Notes under the pieces: generated by a model
The model's input: the letters and a program-made list of their open reading frames with translations, nothing else
What the model was told of the DNA's origin: nothing
Databases searched by the model: none
In this document: in pieces, positions 27,609-35,644 of the stretch
Layout: each line of letters begins with the position of its first letter
How positions within the stretch are numbered: the stretch's first letter is position 1
Translations under genes and position numbers: made by a program
Source: Deltaproteobacteria bacterium
GTDB taxonomy: Bacteria; Desulfobacterota; Desulfuromonadia; Geobacterales; Geobacteraceae
DNA: 64,000 nucleotides
NCBI GenBank assembly: GCA_009668975.1
Contig: SBEG01000019.1
Location: 1-64,000 of the forward strand
Direction: 5' to 3'

Positions 27609-28801
27609 AAAATGAACTTACCATTATTACACGTTTTCTAGGACCCGACCTTTTGACGTATGACCCATACGATCTTTGGAAAACCAAACTGGGCTTACGA
27701 TTAAAAAAGCACTATTATGAAAAAGGTAAGGTTACTATACCCATTATCGCGCCGTTTTACCTTCTTGATACATATGCTCCCCGGCTTGTAAGACTTTTTA
27801 TAAAGCCGCAGGAGTTTCCAATAGTAAGAGCATTTGCCGCTATGTCAGCATTGAATTTGTATAGTATTACATCTGAGCAAAAATATATCGATCTTGCGGC
27901 AGTGTCTACTAAATGGCTGATAGAAAATCGCTTGGAGAATTTTCATGGGGCTTGCTGGGGACTCGGCATGCCTTGGATGACAAAAACTGGTTACAGCGCC
28001 ACTACAACCCCATTTATATCTGTTGTCCCCTATTGTGTCGAAGCTTTATTAAAATACTCAGACCAAACAGGTGACAAGAGATCTAAGGAGGTGGCCCTTA
28101 CTTCCTTGGATTATTTAGAGAAGGACTTGCAAAGACTCCTTGAAACACCAAACAATTTGGCGCTCAGCTATGGACCATCAAAAGAAAGGCGAATTGTAAT
28201 TAACGGCAATGCTTATGCAATGATGCTCTACGCCCTACTCTCCGGCAGAATTCCCACCATGAAAAGTTTGCTGCTTGAAAGAGCTTCTCACATATGTAAC
28301 TTCATAAAATCACAACAGCTCCCAGACGGAAGTTGGTTGTATTATGCCGATAGGGAACCAGGAAATTTTATTGACTGCTTCCATTCATGCTTCGTATTAA
28401 AGAATCTGATTAAATATAGTGTGATTTCTGGCGAGGATGTTTCCGCTATCGTCGATAAAGGGGTTGGTTACGTCCTAAATCATTTTATTGACAAATCATA
28501 TGGTCTTGCCCGGAAATTTTCAGTATCCGCGCACCCTTCCATGGTAAAGTTTGACCTTTATGACCAGGCTGAATTACTCAACCTTCTTTTAGTTACAAAT
28601 AATAATAAACAGGCTGAAAGTCTACATAACCAAATTTTTAAATATTTTTACATTAACTCTAAGGGCACATTTGGCTACCAAATTGATTTTTTCGGCAGAT
28701 TAAACAAAATGCTCTATCTCCGTTGGGCAGTAATGCCAATGGTTTATGTTCTGTCGAAATACTACAAAAAAATGAAAACGGGAGAGATCGAAACAATATA
28801 A
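27605..28801 (+). CDS. Unassigned protein, alpha/alpha-toroid-like, in polysaccharide operon
   Basis: 398 aa. No exact family recognised. No signal peptide or transmembrane segment is evident. It is rich in helices with repeated aromatic-rich turns (LPDGSWLYYADREPGNFIDC, then FHSCFVLKNLIKY; also CWGLGMPWMTKTGYSATTT), a pattern like the alpha/alpha toroids of terpene cyclases, glycoside hydrolases and uronate epimerases such as heparosan C5-epimerase. It is translationally coupled to the preceding glycosyltransferase, so it may modify or epimerise a sugar. It is the last gene of the operon. Confidence 0.6.
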   Translation: MKNELTIITRFLGPDLLTYDPYDLWKTKLGLRLKKHYYEKGKVTIPIIAPFYLLDTYAPRLVRLFIKPQEFPIVRAFAAMSALNLYSITSEQKYIDLAAVSTKWLIENRLENFHGACWGLGMPWMTKTGYSATTTPFISVVPYCVEALLKYSDQTGDKRSKEVALTSLDYLEKDLQRLLETPNNLALSYGPSKERRIVINGNAYAMMLYALLSGRIPTMKSLLLERASHICNFIKSQQLPDGSWLYYADREPGNFIDCFHSCFVLKNLIKYSVISGEDVSAIVDKGVGYVLNHFIDKSYGLARKFSVSAHPSMVKFDLYDQAELLNLLLVTNNNKQAESLHNQIFKYFYINSKGTFGYQIDFFGRLNKMLYLRWAVMPMVYVLSKYYKKMKTGEIETI

Positions 28802-28828
28802 CAGTTCATTTGTGGCAAAGACGGAGAC

Positions 28829-28861
28829 GATATGGGCGGTTAGTAGTAAACCGCCCATATC
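28829..28861. terminator. Strong hairpin between convergent genes
   Basis: Perfect 13-bp stem, 28829-28841 with 28849-28861, seven-base loop. It lies between the plus-strand polysaccharide operon and the minus-strand beta-helix gene. No long T run follows on either strand, so termination is plausible but not typical. Confidence 0.45.
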
Positions 28862-28959
28862 TCCAATCCAACTCTTGTCAAGCGGGTTGCTCAGTCATGC
28901 CTGCCAACCTGATAAACTTCGAGGCAGTTTCACAATCATAAATGAGCAGTTGAACAAGT

Positions 28960-30588
28960 TTAATTTAAGACCCTCAAATTTAACGGCGGGGCCAATGATG
29001 CAGAAATCGTAGAAGAACTCTCATATGCACCGACATCAGGCCTGCTGCCACCATATGGCAGGCTAACATTTGCTCCTTTACTCCATGATATAGGTGCAGT
29101 TAGGGTGATTGTATTAGTTGCATAGTTAATACTACTAATAGTAGCAACCGCATCACCTACCATAATAGTGTCTCCTGCGATTAATCCATAACCGTCATGA
29201 AAGTAACTTGCATCAGCTACGGAAAACTGTGTTCCAGTACCGCTACTGCTCGTAACTGTGGTAAGGAATGCACCACTGTCAACGCATGGTGAACCTGATT
29301 GTGGTTGCAATGTACTATCCATTTGAGGATCTACTTGGAGGTTGTTGTTAAAACGTGCTGGGTCAGTTGACTGTATTTTAGCAACACTGTAATAGCTGCC
29401 AATAGGGATAGCCAATACATTTGGACTACCACCACTATACAATAAGTTATTGGTAAAATAGTTATCATATATGGCAGGATGTATCATAATAGTAATTTGG
29501 TAGGTATTATAATAATTTCCATATATTGCATTATTCTTGTAATAGTTTTTGTATGCTGCTGCTCCTGCTGATTTGTCAGTAGCAATAACTAGTGGATATT
29601 TTGTTACATTATATATTGTGTTATTGTAGATATGATTATTAGTAGCCACATTAGCCGGGTAAGAACCATACGCATATACCTCCGTAGAAATACCACTGGA
29701 ATTCGGATCAGTGTTATCGCGAATAATATTACGGCGAACAATGTTGTTTTTAGTTGTTACCTTTAAAGAGCGAGGAAGATTTACGTCAAAACTCGTGCTT
29801 TTACCGCCAATTACCGTATTTCCATCTACAACATTATTATGCGAACCTGATATCAGCGCTATGCCTGCACCATTTTTAGCATTAATTTTATTATTAAGAA
29901 TAATGTTGTTATTGCATGTATAACTTGGATAGATGTCGGTATTGCCTTCCAAAGCAAGACAATAATGAGTTGCCCCCGAAATTGTATTATTTTGTATGAC
30001 GTTATAATTAGCATTAAGGCGAAGGTTTATAACATCAGTTTGTCTATTGATATTATTATGAGAAATAGTGCAATTACTTATTCTATTATAGGACACATTT
30101 TTACTGAGCCAGAGGGCAGAATAGCTCGTACATGCCGTATCAGCTGTTATAGTGCAATTATAAACACTGATATGGTGTGACCCATTGTAAATCAAGAACG
30201 GGATATCGGTAGAATTGTTTTTAAACTCAATATTTTGCACTTTGATGTAAGATTTATTGTCCGCATAAAATCCTCTTATACTCGGCTTATTTCCCGTTCC
30301 ATATGCGTCATAAATGACTTCCCTACCACTAACACCTGATGCAGGGTAAAGAAGCTCATTCCAACTGCCACCGCATTTAAAATACACGATGTCTCCAGCG
30401 CTCAAGGCCGTTCCCTTCACTTTTGCGACCGTTCGCCAGGGCAGAGCTACGGTTCCAGGGCTACTGTCGTTTCCGGCTACGGAATCGACATAATAACTTG
30501 CAGCTAAGCCTATCGAAGGCAAGAATGCCATTACAAATAAAATTAACATTAGAGCTGAAATATTTCGCTTAAGTCTAATAGTTTTCAT
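28960..30588 (-). CDS. Exported right-handed parallel beta-helix protein
   Basis: 542 aa. The signal peptide spans residues 1-29 (a hydrophobic run ending PSIGLAAS). The body is a series of short beta-strand rungs with many N-N-I/V patterns (NVIQNNTISGATHYCLALEG, IILNNKINAKNGAGIALISG, NNVVDGNTVIGG), typical of pectate-lyase-like or right-handed helix proteins. The C-terminus ends with SLPYGGSRPDVGAYESS, a common closing motif of choice-of-anchor-type beta-helix proteins. A GAGGAG site precedes the ATG. It is probably co-transcribed with the InlB-repeat protein upstream and so under the triple-riboswitch leader. It may bind or cleave the polysaccharide encoded next door. Confidence 0.8.
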   Translation of the reverse strand: MKTIRLKRNISALMLILFVMAFLPSIGLAASYYVDSVAGNDSSPGTVALPWRTVAKVKGTALSAGDIVYFKCGGSWNELLYPASGVSGREVIYDAYGTGNKPSIRGFYADNKSYIKVQNIEFKNNSTDIPFLIYNGSHHISVYNCTITADTACTSYSALWLSKNVSYNRISNCTISHNNINRQTDVINLRLNANYNVIQNNTISGATHYCLALEGNTDIYPSYTCNNNIILNNKINAKNGAGIALISGSHNNVVDGNTVIGGKSTSFDVNLPRSLKVTTKNNIVRRNIIRDNTDPNSSGISTEVYAYGSYPANVATNNHIYNNTIYNVTKYPLVIATDKSAGAAAYKNYYKNNAIYGNYYNTYQITIMIHPAIYDNYFTNNLLYSGGSPNVLAIPIGSYYSVAKIQSTDPARFNNNLQVDPQMDSTLQPQSGSPCVDSGAFLTTVTSSSGTGTQFSVADASYFHDGYGLIAGDTIMVGDAVATISSINYATNTITLTAPISWSKGANVSLPYGGSRPDVGAYESSSTISASLAPPLNLRVLN

Positions 30589-30698
30589 TTTTTCTCCTCG
30601 TTTTTGCAGGGATGCCAGACACCCCCGTCAGCTTGATTCTTGACCCGGTCCGAAGAAAGGTCAAGGATATTTTTTGAACATTCGTCAGCGATTCTCTG

Positions 30699-32504
30699 TC
30701 AATTTTTCGAGAAATAGGCCTGGATGGTGTGGTTTGCCGTAATATTTGAGAAGGTGAACAAACTGATTGCACCCTTTGACACTCCGTCCACTTTGACATC
30801 GGAGATACGGTACCTATTGTTGCTCGCCTTTATTGCAAAGGTCTTGCTCGAACCTGCACTGGCAGTGACAGTTCCGGCCGGAGAAATTGTTCCACCTGAT
30901 GTCGCGGATGCAGTTAGGGCATAACTGCTTGTCGTGGCCGTAAATGTTGCACTTATCGTCTGGTCGCTGGTAACTTTGCTGAAAGTATAAGAACTCACGG
31001 CGCCGACCGATGTACCATTCACCTTCACATCGGCGACCTTATAGCCGCTGTTTGGGGTGATGGTAAAAGTCTGAGAGCCGCCATAGTTGACTCGAGCCGA
31101 GGCTGGGGAGATTGAGCCACCGGTCCCTGCCGACGGAGTAATCGTATAGGTTGCAGTTGCGAAAACAGCTGCTATAGTATGGTTGGCCGTAATGTTGCTG
31201 AAAGTGTAGTTGTAACTGCCCAGGTTGGCGGCGACGATGGTTCCATCAACCGAGATGCTGACAGTGTAATTACCAGCATTCGGAGTAATCGAGAAGGTCT
31301 TGCTTGACCCTGCACTGGCAGTGACAGTTCCGGCCGGAGAAATTGTTCCACCTGATGTCGCGGATGCAGTTAGGGCATAACTGCTTGTCGTGGCCGTAAA
31401 TGTTGCACTTATCGTCTGGTCGCTGGTAACTTTGCTGAAAGTATAAGAACTCACGGCGCCGACCGATGTACCATTCACCTTCACATCGGCGACCTTATAG
31501 CCGCTGTTTGGGGTGATGGTAAAAGTCTGAGAGCCGCCATAGTTGACTCGAGCCGAGGCTGGGGAGATTGAGCCACCGGTCCCTGCCGACGGAGTAATCG
31601 TATAGGTTGCAGTTGCGAAAACAGCTGCTATAGTATGGTTGGCCGTAATGTTGCTGAAAGTGTAGTTGTAACTGCCCAGGTTGGCGGCAACGATGGTTCC
31701 ATCAACCGAGATGCTGACAGTGTAATTACCGGCATTCGGAGTAACCGAGAACACCTGATTAGATCCCTTGATGACTTTCACGAGGCTTATGGTGGTATCA
31801 CCGCTTGTCCCTTGACTAACATTTGGATTATTCACGGCAGTGATTGTGCCGCTGCCTTTGGCCGTCGCGGTAATGTCGAAGTTTGCAACAGAGGAATTGA
31901 AAGTCGCTGTTACACTTGTCGAGGCGTTCATGGTAACGGAACAAGTCCCGATCCCGCTGCACCCGCCACCGGACCATCCGGCGAAGGTGGAACCACTTGC
32001 AGGGGCTGCCGACAAGGTTACGACAGTTCCCGGTGCGAAGACATTCGAACAAACGCTTCCGCAGGTGATGCCGGAACCAGTTACCGTTCCGCTACCGGTA
32101 CCGTTTTGGGCAACCATGAGGGAATATTGGGTAGATACCGGCACCAATTTGGTAACCTCGTTGGAATACCCGCTCTGGTTTCCTGCGGAGTCATAGGCAG
32201 TGGAAGCAAAATAATATGTCTCTCCTTCGGTAAGATTGCTTACGTCAGAGCTCGTCATGATTCCGGTATCAATGGTGTTAGTGTAGACACCGGGGACCTT
32301 GCCGTAATGAATCTTGTAACCTGCAACATCAGGGCCACTTACTGCGTCCCACGCCAGAGTGGCCTGTGCCGAATATGCCGAAAGAGATGAAGAGATAAGT
32401 ACTAGAGCAATCACACTAAAAACCCATAAACTATTGAAACTGCATGACAATAATGCTTTGAATATTTTTGCGCACGAAGACGCACCTGCACCTTTTACTA
32501 GCAT
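30699..32504 (-). CDS. Secreted FN3 / InlB B-repeat surface protein
   Basis: 601 aa. After a long signal region (to about residue 47, ending SSLSAYSAQA) comes a fibronectin type III domain (TLAWDAVSGPDVAGYKIHYG, then EGETYYFASTAYDSAGNQSG). A Cys-containing domain (ITCGSVCSNV, GGGCSGIGTCSVTM) follows, then several divergent InlB-type repeats of about 75 aa (YTITPSAGTGGSISPASARV, YNYTFSNITANHTIAAVFAT). The start at 32504 is set by AAGGAGGTA at 32512-32520. Two 152-aa blocks are nearly identical at the DNA level. Likely a cell-surface or matrix adhesin. Its leader carries three GEMM-type riboswitches. Confidence 0.82.
   Translation of the reverse strand: MLVKGAGASSCAKIFKALLSCSFNSLWVFSVIALVLISSSLSAYSAQATLAWDAVSGPDVAGYKIHYGKVPGVYTNTIDTGIMTSSDVSNLTEGETYYFASTAYDSAGNQSGYSNEVTKLVPVSTQYSLMVAQNGTGSGTVTGSGITCGSVCSNVFAPGTVVTLSAAPASGSTFAGWSGGGCSGIGTCSVTMNASTSVTATFNSSVANFDITATAKGSGTITAVNNPNVSQGTSGDTTISLVKVIKGSNQVFSVTPNAGNYTVSISVDGTIVAANLGSYNYTFSNITANHTIAAVFATATYTITPSAGTGGSISPASARVNYGGSQTFTITPNSGYKVADVKVNGTSVGAVSSYTFSKVTSDQTISATFTATTSSYALTASATSGGTISPAGTVTASAGSSKTFSITPNAGNYTVSISVDGTIVAANLGSYNYTFSNITANHTIAAVFATATYTITPSAGTGGSISPASARVNYGGSQTFTITPNSGYKVADVKVNGTSVGAVSSYTFSKVTSDQTISATFTATTSSYALTASATSGGTISPAGTVTASAGSSKTFAIKASNNRYRISDVKVDGVSKGAISLFTFSNITANHTIQAYFSKN
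30841..31296 (-). repeat. 456-bp tandem coding repeat, unit near C-terminus
   Basis: Part of the InlB-repeat gene, nearly identical base for base to 31297-31752 (for example the segments at 31171 and 31627). 456 bp equals 152 codons. The high DNA identity indicates recent duplication or gene conversion, and copy number is likely unstable. Confidence 0.8.
31297..31752 (-). repeat. 456-bp tandem coding repeat, unit near N-terminus
   Basis: Second unit of the direct repeat, with only scattered single-base differences from 30841-31296 over most of its length. The differences cluster at the outer ends of the units. Confidence 0.8.
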
Positions 32505-32511
32505 TTGGTAA

Positions 32512-32557
32512 TACCTCCTTGATTGTGCCTCAACGAAGCGCACCCCGCAAGGAGGTA
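32512..32557 (-). promoter_or_regulatory. Shine-Dalgarno-sequestering hairpin of the InlB-repeat gene
   Basis: In the transcript, UACCUCCUUG (32557-32548) is fully complementary to CAAGGAGGUA (32521-32512), which contains the ribosome binding site for the start at 32504. A smaller GUGC/GCAC stem sits in the loop. The hairpin starts only 5 nt after the c-di-GMP-type aptamer, so translation is probably gated by it. A GGAGGT just 5' of the aptamer (32690-32695) could compete for the anti-SD strand; that part is speculative. Confidence 0.6.
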
Positions 32558-32562
32558 CAGCT

Positions 32563-32661
32563 ATCGCCCGGCAACCCTGCTTTCATGTCCCGATTTTCCG
32601 GGATTTAGACCAGTGGCTTTGCGCCCCATTCTTTCGAATGGTTTACCCTGTTCAGGCGGAT
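32563..32661 (-). ncRNA. GEMM-I riboswitch, c-di-GMP type (G20), translational
   Basis: Minus-strand RNA with the GEMM-I core: AGGGUAAACC, a GAAA-capped P2 hairpin (CAUUCGAAAGAAUG), GGCGCAAAGCC, a P3 region with CUGGUCUAAAUCC, and the 3' segment GCAGGGUUGCCGGGCGAU. The nucleotide aligned to Vc2 position 20 is G (32646), the c-di-GMP-specific state. P1 forms from AUC-GCC and GGCGAU with one bulge. No T-run terminator follows; instead the downstream sequence sequesters the ribosome binding site. Confidence 0.8.
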
Positions 32662-32794
32662 GGTGAATCGTACTTTTTTTGCTTCCGAAACCTCCAAATC
32701 CGATGAATCCTGTTACGTTCCTAGATACCTGCGCATCCGATATAGATGCAGCTCCTTTCCAAATGTTAAAATCTTGCCTGCGTCACAGTGCAAT

Positions 32795-32847
32795 AAAAAA
32801 AGCCGGGTCGACGAATATCAATGTAGGGATATTTCGGCGACCCGGCT
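32795..32847 (-). terminator. Terminator of the second cyclic AMP-GMP-type riboswitch
   Basis: In RNA, AGCCGGGUCG pairs perfectly with CGACCCGGCU, extended by GAAAUAUC/GAUAUUC, then a run of seven U. The 5' half (32847-32828) is also the 3' half of the aptamer, so ligand binding should prevent the terminator (ON switch). Confidence 0.75.
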
Positions 32848-32912
32848 GTCTTCGTGAGACCCTATGGGCTTTCCGTCCCATCCTCGCGGATGGTTTAGTA
32901 TTTTCGTCTATC
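32828..32912 (-). ncRNA. GEMM-I variant riboswitch, cyclic AMP-GMP type (A20), middle copy
   Basis: Minus-strand RNA with AAUACUAAACC, a GCGA-capped P2 (CCAUCCGCGAGGAUGG), GACGGAAAGCC, P3 hairpin GUCUCACGAAGAC and GCCGGGUCGCCGAAAUAUC. It differs from the c-di-GMP class at the position aligned to Vc2 G20, which is A here (32899). This A20, together with the C-to-G change in GACGCAAAGCC, matches what I recall of the Geobacter GEMM-Ib riboswitches reported to bind 3',3'-cyclic AMP-GMP. It shares its 3' half with a terminator. Confidence 0.78.
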
Positions 32913-33033
32913 TAATTTATGAATCTGTTTCGTTTTAGTAACTATTCGGGGTTATCTACCATAACTTTAAGAAATATTTTGACGTTTTAAAAAATTCTCC
33001 ACAAGCACTGAAATCAGGAATGATTCAGGAAAC

Positions 33034-33079
33034 AAAAAAGCCGGGGCCAAATATCCGGTGATATTTCGGCGACCCGGCT
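33034..33079 (-). terminator. Terminator of the first cyclic AMP-GMP-type riboswitch
   Basis: AGCCGGG pairs with CCCGGCU, with an inner stem GCCGAAAUAUC/GGAUAUUUGGC, followed by six U. It shares 33058-33079 with the aptamer 3' half, giving an ON-switch architecture. Confidence 0.72.
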
Positions 33080-33145
33080 GTCTTCGAGAGACCCTGTAGG
33101 CTTTCCGTCCCATCCTCGCGGATGGTTTAGTATTATCGTTTTCAC
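33058..33145 (-). ncRNA. GEMM-I variant riboswitch, cyclic AMP-GMP type (A20), promoter-proximal copy
   Basis: Same architecture as the 32828-32912 copy: P1 GUGA/UCAC, AAUACUAAACC, identical P2 with GCGA loop, GACGGAAAGCC, P3 hairpin GUCUCUCGAAGAC, then GCCGGGUCGCCGAAAUAUC. The position-20 equivalent is A (33131). The core is almost identical to the middle copy, while the terminator 3' halves differ in sequence, so each terminator is adapted to its own aptamer. Confidence 0.78.
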
Positions 33146-33172
33146 CTAGTTCGCAGTGGTTTTTCGATGTGA

Positions 33173-33201
33173 ACCCTAAAGCAAATTTTCCAGACGTTCA
33201 A
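33173..33201 (-). promoter_or_regulatory. Candidate sigma-70 promoter for the riboswitch leader
   Basis: Minus-strand TTGAAC (33201-33196), 17-bp spacer, TAGGGT (33178-33173). Well placed about 30 bp upstream of the first aptamer, but the -10 match is weak. Confidence 0.25.
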
Positions 33202-33619
33202 CATAAAAATAAATAACGAAAGACCGGGAAATTAGATATCATAAAGAAAATTTCCTACTACTAAACATATCTTTATAGCATGCAGTTTTTGAACCAAATA
33301 TCAATTTTCTGTACAAAAACATCAAGATCACCGCCAGACAAAGCCTTGCAGGAACATTACCAGTCTCTAACTATCCAATGCATCGCTTTTCTGCCGTTAT
33401 TTGTCACAAATTTGAAACATAAGTGACAAAACTTCCCCACCGCCAGAGCTCGAACGCCACAACCTGAGAATTCAATCAGCACATCGCCTGAAATTTCAAG
33501 CAGTTTCTTGCACGTGCCCGGAAGACTACCTGGCCACCGCTGCCAGCAAGACCACATCCGTTATAATTATTTTTTACTCGCCTTTCCTCCTCAGTACAGT
33601 AGAATACTGCTACAAGACA
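33202..33619. other. Intergenic stretch upstream of riboswitch leader
   Basis: No gene, clear regulatory site or repeat could be supported here. Confidence 0.4.
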
Positions 33620-33788
33620 CTAGGAGCCTGTCGGACTTAGGGTAAATCTGATGCAAATCCGTCTTGACGGTCCATTTTTCGCCGATTTTTTTGGGCAATA
33701 GAACAACTATTACCCTGCAAAATCGCCAAAATCTGTCCTTACCCAGCCGAATTTTCGCTTCGATTTCCTAAGTCCGACAGACTCCTAG
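33620..33788. mobile_element. MITE-like palindromic element (169 bp)
   Basis: Ends are 22-bp inverted repeats with one mismatch (33620-33641 and 33767-33788; key bases CTAGGAGNCTGTCGGACTTAGG). The interior is also imperfectly self-complementary, centring on GGGCAATAG/CTATTACCC near 33705. No coding capacity. A 40-bp half copy lies at 40175-40214, showing it is repeated in this genome. Confidence 0.65.
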
Positions 33789-33822
33789 GGAACTGTTACT
33801 GCACAGAAGTTCGGGAGGTACC

Positions 33823-34416
33823 ATGAAAGTTGTGGCATTTAACGGCAGCGCACGCTGGAATGGTAATACGGCAATACTCGTAAATCAGGTGTTTTCAGAG
33901 CTGGAAAAAGAAGGAATTGAAACCGAACTGGTCCAGATGGCCGGGGAACGCATCAGAGGCTGCACCGCCTGCCTCTGGTGTAAAAAAACCAAGGATGGAA
34001 CCTGCGTTCTCAAGGACGACCCGGTGAACGACTGGATCAGAAAAATGCGCGAGGCTGACGGAATGATCCTCGCTTCACCGACCTATTTCGCTGATGTCAC
34101 GTCGGAAATGAAAGCTTTGATCGACAGAGCAGGCTACGTGGCCAAGGCCAACGGCGAGATGTTCCGGCGCAAGGTAGGCGCGGCAGTGGTCGCGGTGCGA
34201 AGGGGAGGTGCAATACACACCTTTGATACAATCAACCACTTCTTTTTGATCAGTCAGATGATAGTGCCCGGCTCATTTTACTGGAATGTAGGCATCGGTC
34301 GTGAAATTGGAGAAGTGGAAATGGATCCGGAAGGAATTGAAACCATGCAGGTTCTCGGTGAAAACATGGCTTGGTTGTTGAAAATAATTCATACACGTTG
34401 GACACCGAAGACCTGA
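33823..34416 (+). CDS. NADPH-dependent FMN reductase / iron-sulfur flavoprotein family
   Basis: 197 aa. Flavodoxin-like fold: [20 protein letters not shown] is the FMN phosphate loop, and [20 protein letters not shown] is the second FMN-contact segment. A Cys set [15 protein letters not shown] (Cx2Cx2Cx7C) follows the first third, similar to the compact cluster motif of iron-sulfur flavoproteins, so a [4Fe-4S] cluster is possible. Such proteins pass electrons between ferredoxin or NAD(P)H and diverse acceptors. It sits just after the MITE-like element and appears monocistronic. A GGGAGG site precedes the ATG. Confidence 0.82.
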   Translation: MKVVAFNGSARWNGNTAILVNQVFSELEKEGIETELVQMAGERIRGCTACLWCKKTKDGTCVLKDDPVNDWIRKMREADGMILASPTYFADVTSEMKALIDRAGYVAKANGEMFRRKVGAAVVAVRRGGAIHTFDTINHFFLISQMIVPGSFYWNVGIGREIGEVEMDPEGIETMQVLGENMAWLLKIIHTRWTPKT

Positions 34417-34565
34417 AGGAACGTTGACGCGGCAGGCAGTGGGGAATGACTCAGTCAAAATATCGTCGGCACAACCGGCTATAAAACATGATGCATCATA
34501 ACATATCCGATTATTCAACTGGCACGTTCAATACCGTTGCCTGAGCAGGGGAATCATGTATACTT

Positions 34566-35537
34566 ATGCATACAGACACCTCCAAATTCCGTGAAAACCG
34601 GGCCCCAGAAAACGAATTCAAGGAAAACACAATGATCAACATGATTTCTTGTAAGGAACTCTATCAATGGATGACCGAAGAGCGTGATTTTATTATTATC
34701 GACACGCTACCACCGGAATTCTTCCAGTCGCGGCACCTGGCAAACGCGCGCAACGCCTGCGTGTTTGAAATCACCTTTAGTGACCAGATCCGTGAGATAG
34801 TCCGTGACGTGAACACCTGCATTGTTCTGTACGATTCAAGCACCCGCTCCCGGGGTGCCGAAAGCGCCGCCAAAAAACTTTCGTCCCATAATTATACTCA
34901 ACTCTATGTGCTTTCCGGCGGCATCGAAGAATGGGAAGGCAGCGGCTATCCTGTCATCATCGAGGGTCCCGAAATCGAAGAAGAACCCATACTCGCCGAC
35001 GGAATTCACCTCGTCGACTGTTCGGAAAGCAGACTTGAATGGGCCGGAAGAAACCTTTTCAAAAAACATTTTGGCACTATCTCCATCTCCGGCGGAGAAA
35101 TCACAGTCAAAAACGGCGAGGTTGCCAACGGCTCAATCACTTTCGACATGCGCACGATCAAGAATTGCGATCTTCAGGATCATCAAGAGAACAGCCTTTT
35201 GATCCGCCATTTGAAATCAGATGATTTTTTCGATGTGGAGTATTTCCCAACGGCAGGCTTTGAACTCATCGACTGCGGGGTCTTGGTTGGTGCAACTCCG
35301 GGTTCACCAAATTATTTCATCAGGGGGAATCTCAGCCTGAAAGATGTGACGAAGGAGGTTTCGATTCCCGCGATCATTGTCCCTGGTGAAAACGGAAGTG
35401 TTCGAGCACAGGCCAGTTTCGATATTGACCGGACTGAATGGCATGTTTCCTACGGGTCGGGGAAGTTGTTCGAAAAACTCGGCATGCACTTGGTAAACGA
35501 CACCATTTCCCTGGAACTTTTCATTACCGCCAGATAA
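34566..35537 (+). CDS. Rhodanese-like domain fused to YceI-like lipocalin domain
   Basis: 323 aa from ATG 34566; ATG 34632 (MINMISCKELYQWM) is an alternative. Residues 25-135 are a rhodanese fold (FIIIDTLPPEFFQSRHLANA, LYVLSGGIEEWEGSGYPV), but the active-site loop reads IVLYDSSTRSRG, lacking the catalytic Cys, so sulfurtransferase activity is unlikely. Residues 145-320 are a YceI-like domain (LEWAGRNLFKKHFGTISISG, GSITFDMRTIKNCD, IPAIIVPGE), a fold that binds isoprenoids or other lipophilic ligands. YceI proteins are usually exported; no signal peptide is seen here, so this one is probably cytoplasmic. Confidence 0.82.
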   Translation: MHTDTSKFRENRAPENEFKENTMINMISCKELYQWMTEERDFIIIDTLPPEFFQSRHLANARNACVFEITFSDQIREIVRDVNTCIVLYDSSTRSRGAESAAKKLSSHNYTQLYVLSGGIEEWEGSGYPVIIEGPEIEEEPILADGIHLVDCSESRLEWAGRNLFKKHFGTISISGGEITVKNGEVANGSITFDMRTIKNCDLQDHQENSLLIRHLKSDDFFDVEYFPTAGFELIDCGVLVGATPGSPNYFIRGNLSLKDVTKEVSIPAIIVPGENGSVRAQASFDIDRTEWHVSYGSGKLFEKLGMHLVNDTISLELFITAR

Positions 35538-35597
35538 CGCAACCAGTCCCACCTTCAGTTCAGATTCCCCTCATGTGCCCCTTAGACCTGGAAAAAT

Positions 35598-35620
35598 GCC
35601 CTCCCCATTATGGGGAGGGC
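35598..35620. terminator. GC-rich palindrome between convergent genes
   Basis: Near-perfect palindrome GCCCTCCCCATTATGGGGAG followed by GGC, lying 60 bp after the rhodanese-YceI gene and before the convergent small exported protein. No T run follows. Confidence 0.4.
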
Positions 35621-35644
35621 CACATGGAGGAAGTATCCTATGAC

